Of a DNA stretch of 22,668 nt, positions 21,602-22,668 are shown piece after piece. Position 1 is the first letter of the stretch, and every line of letters starts with the position of its first letter. This stretch comes from JBDKTH01 sp964558295 (GTDB lineage Bacteria; Planctomycetota; Planctomycetia; Pirellulales; Thermoguttaceae). The DNA lies in assembly GCA_964558295.1 (NCBI GenBank), contig CAZLDQ010000089.1, forward strand, positions 1 through 22,668. Direction: 5' to 3'. The notes beneath the pieces are model-generated. The model was not told the origin of the DNA, did not search any database, and saw only the letters and a list, made by a program, of their open reading frames with translations. The position numbers were made by a program, and so were the translations under genes.

Positions 21602-22534
21602 CTACCACTTCTCCGCCTCCTTGAGCTGCTCCTTGGTCGCGCCCAGCTTCTTGGCCTTTGCCAGGTCGGCCTCGAATTTCTCGGTGTCCCCTTTCTTCTT
21701 GTAGGTGTAGGCGCGAAGGAGGTAGGCGCCGACTTCATCGGGGTTCAGACGCAGGGCGGAGTCGAAATCGGTCAGGGCCTTGTCCAAGTCCCCCTTCTTG
21801 CGATAGGCCAGGCCGCGGTCCATGTAGGCTTCGGTGAAGCCGGGCTGAGTCTTTAGAACGAGATTGAAATCCTCCAGCGCCTTGTCGTACTGCTCCTTCC
21901 CCGCATAGACGCAGCCGCGGTTGTAGTAGGCGTCGATCAACTGGGGCTTGCGTTTGATCGCCTGATCGAAATCGGCCAGGGCCTTGTCCAGGTCGCCCAG
22001 TTGCCAGTAGCACATGCCGCGGTCGTTGTAGGCTTCGGCCAACTGCGGATTGTATTCGATCGCTTTGGTGTGTTCGGCCAGGGCTTGGGGCCAATTCTCT
22101 TTGGCCTCGTGAATCATCCCGCGACCGTAGTAGCTGATCGCGTCTTTGGGATCAAAGCCCAACACCTGGCTGTAGTCGGCCAGGGCCTTGTCGAGGTCGC
22201 CCTTGTCCATGTAGGCGATTGCCCGATTCCGATAGAACTCGGCCTCGTGGGGATTGAGCTTGATCGCCTGGTCGTAATCCTTGATCGCCTCGTCAAACTG
22301 GTCTTTGCCCCAATGGGCACTGCCGCGTGCGTTGTAGACGTAGGCGAACTCGGGATTGAGCTTAATCGCTTTGTCAAACGTCTTGATCGCCTCGTCGTAA
22401 TCCCCCTTTTGCACCAGGGCGACGCCGTCTTTGAACAGTTTTTCGGCTTTCTCCTTGTCGTCGGCCTGAGCCGGAGCGGAGAGCAACAACGTGGCCAGTA
22501 ACGTGGTGAAGGTATGGCGGGCAAAGTTGGTCAT
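21602..22534 (-). CDS. Exported TPR protein (about eight repeats)
   Basis: This 310-residue protein has a signal peptide (MTNFARHTFTTLLATLLLSA, then PAQA; mature start near 25). Eight consecutive 34-residue TPR units follow, e.g. G-D-Y-D-E-A-I-K-T-F-D-K-A-I-K-L-N-P, G-D-L-D-K-A-L-A-D-Y and G-D-L-D-K-A-L-T-D-F-D-S-A-L-R-L-N-P-D-E. Periplasmic TPR proteins act as protein-interaction scaffolds; the partner is unknown. ATG 22534 has AAAGGAA at suitable spacing. Extension to 22612 adds a proline-rich stretch that would spoil the signal peptide. Its place upstream of the Bat operon, on the same strand, is notable because Bat systems rely on TPR proteins. The repeat element between them argues for separate transcripts. 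Confidence 0.92.
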   Translation of the reverse strand: MTNFARHTFTTLLATLLLSAPAQADDKEKAEKLFKDGVALVQKGDYDEAIKTFDKAIKLNPEFAYVYNARGSAHWGKDQFDEAIKDYDQAIKLNPHEAEFYRNRAIAYMDKGDLDKALADYSQVLGFDPKDAISYYGRGMIHEAKENWPQALAEHTKAIEYNPQLAEAYNDRGMCYWQLGDLDKALADFDQAIKRKPQLIDAYYNRGCVYAGKEQYDKALEDFNLVLKTQPGFTEAYMDRGLAYRKKGDLDKALTDFDSALRLNPDEVGAYLLRAYTYKKKGDTEKFEADLAKAKKLGATKEQLKEAEKW

Positions 22535-22612
22535 CGGGGTTCCTTTGGGACAGGCGGCGGGGATGCCGCCGGGGGGAATCGTCGGGGGAATCCTTAAGCA
22601 ACACGTAATCAT

Positions 22613-22668
22613 TCTCTCCCCCGGCCCCCGCGGCCCGGGCGGGCGGGGGGCGGGCGGGCGGGGGTGGG
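22613..22668. other. G/C-only tract at the window end
   Basis: After about 22617 the sequence consists almost only of G and C, with at least six GGG runs on the plus strand (GGGCGGGCGGGGGGCGGG type) that could form a G-quadruplex. It lies about 85-135 bases upstream of the TPR start. It may be real, or low-quality sequence at a contig end. Confidence 0.5.

Overview
The window looks like a planctomycete chromosome segment, probably of the Pirellulales/Thermogutta type. I infer this from the gene set, not from any marker gene. The supporting genes are a Minf_1886-type protein known from Planctomycetes and Verrucomicrobia, a RicT/PSP1 protein, several secreted HEAT, EF-hand and metallo-beta-lactamase proteins, a complete Bat (aerotolerance-type) operon, and high GC outside the repeats. 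Intergenic spaces hold heptad-based inverted repeats and a palindromic tandem array of a kind I associate with this phylum. There are no tRNA, rRNA, CRISPR or transposase genes.

Left part (1-2946, + strand): the 3' end of a FtsX/MacB-type ABC permease, a heptad inverted-repeat element, a two-helix membrane protein with a CxxC-containing C-terminal domain, RicT/PSP1, the Minf_1886-type protein and a small single-span membrane protein.

Accessory stretch (2947-4300): about 370 bases without a gene but with a good orphan promoter, then a minus-strand DUF3800 gene. That gene is preceded by a 22-codon ORF overlapping it by GTGA. The predicted promoter would start the transcript at about the first base of the small ORF.

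Metabolic part (4333-8350): on the minus strand, a siroheme sulfite reductase (cysI-like), an EF-hand lipoprotein and a DUF4186 protein. On the plus strand, divergently, folD. The cysI promoter region holds a 28-codon leader ORF that overlaps cysI by ATGA. Its Shine-Dalgarno can pair with a sequence inside the leader.

Secreted-protein part (8351-12622): a small exported protein, a HEAT-like exported protein, a 26-27 bp palindromic tandem array with co-varying positions, and a secreted ComEC-like metallo-beta-lactamase. A related inverted repeat sits between each of the two convergent gene pairs here, at a terminator position.

Bat operon (12661-21323, minus strand): a DUF4381/BatD-like lipoprotein, BatA, a BatB-BatC fusion with a Q/N/K/P-rich tail, BatD, BatE, then a thioredoxin-TPR (CnoX/YbbN-like) protein. 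Most junctions overlap or nearly so, which indicates translational coupling. The two VWA proteins probably sit in the membrane with their domains facing outward, with BatD, BatE and TPR modules as partners. The usual MoxR ATPase and DUF58 genes are not next to the operon in this window. Upstream lie a second heptad inverted repeat and an exported eight-repeat TPR protein. The window ends in a G/C-only tract.
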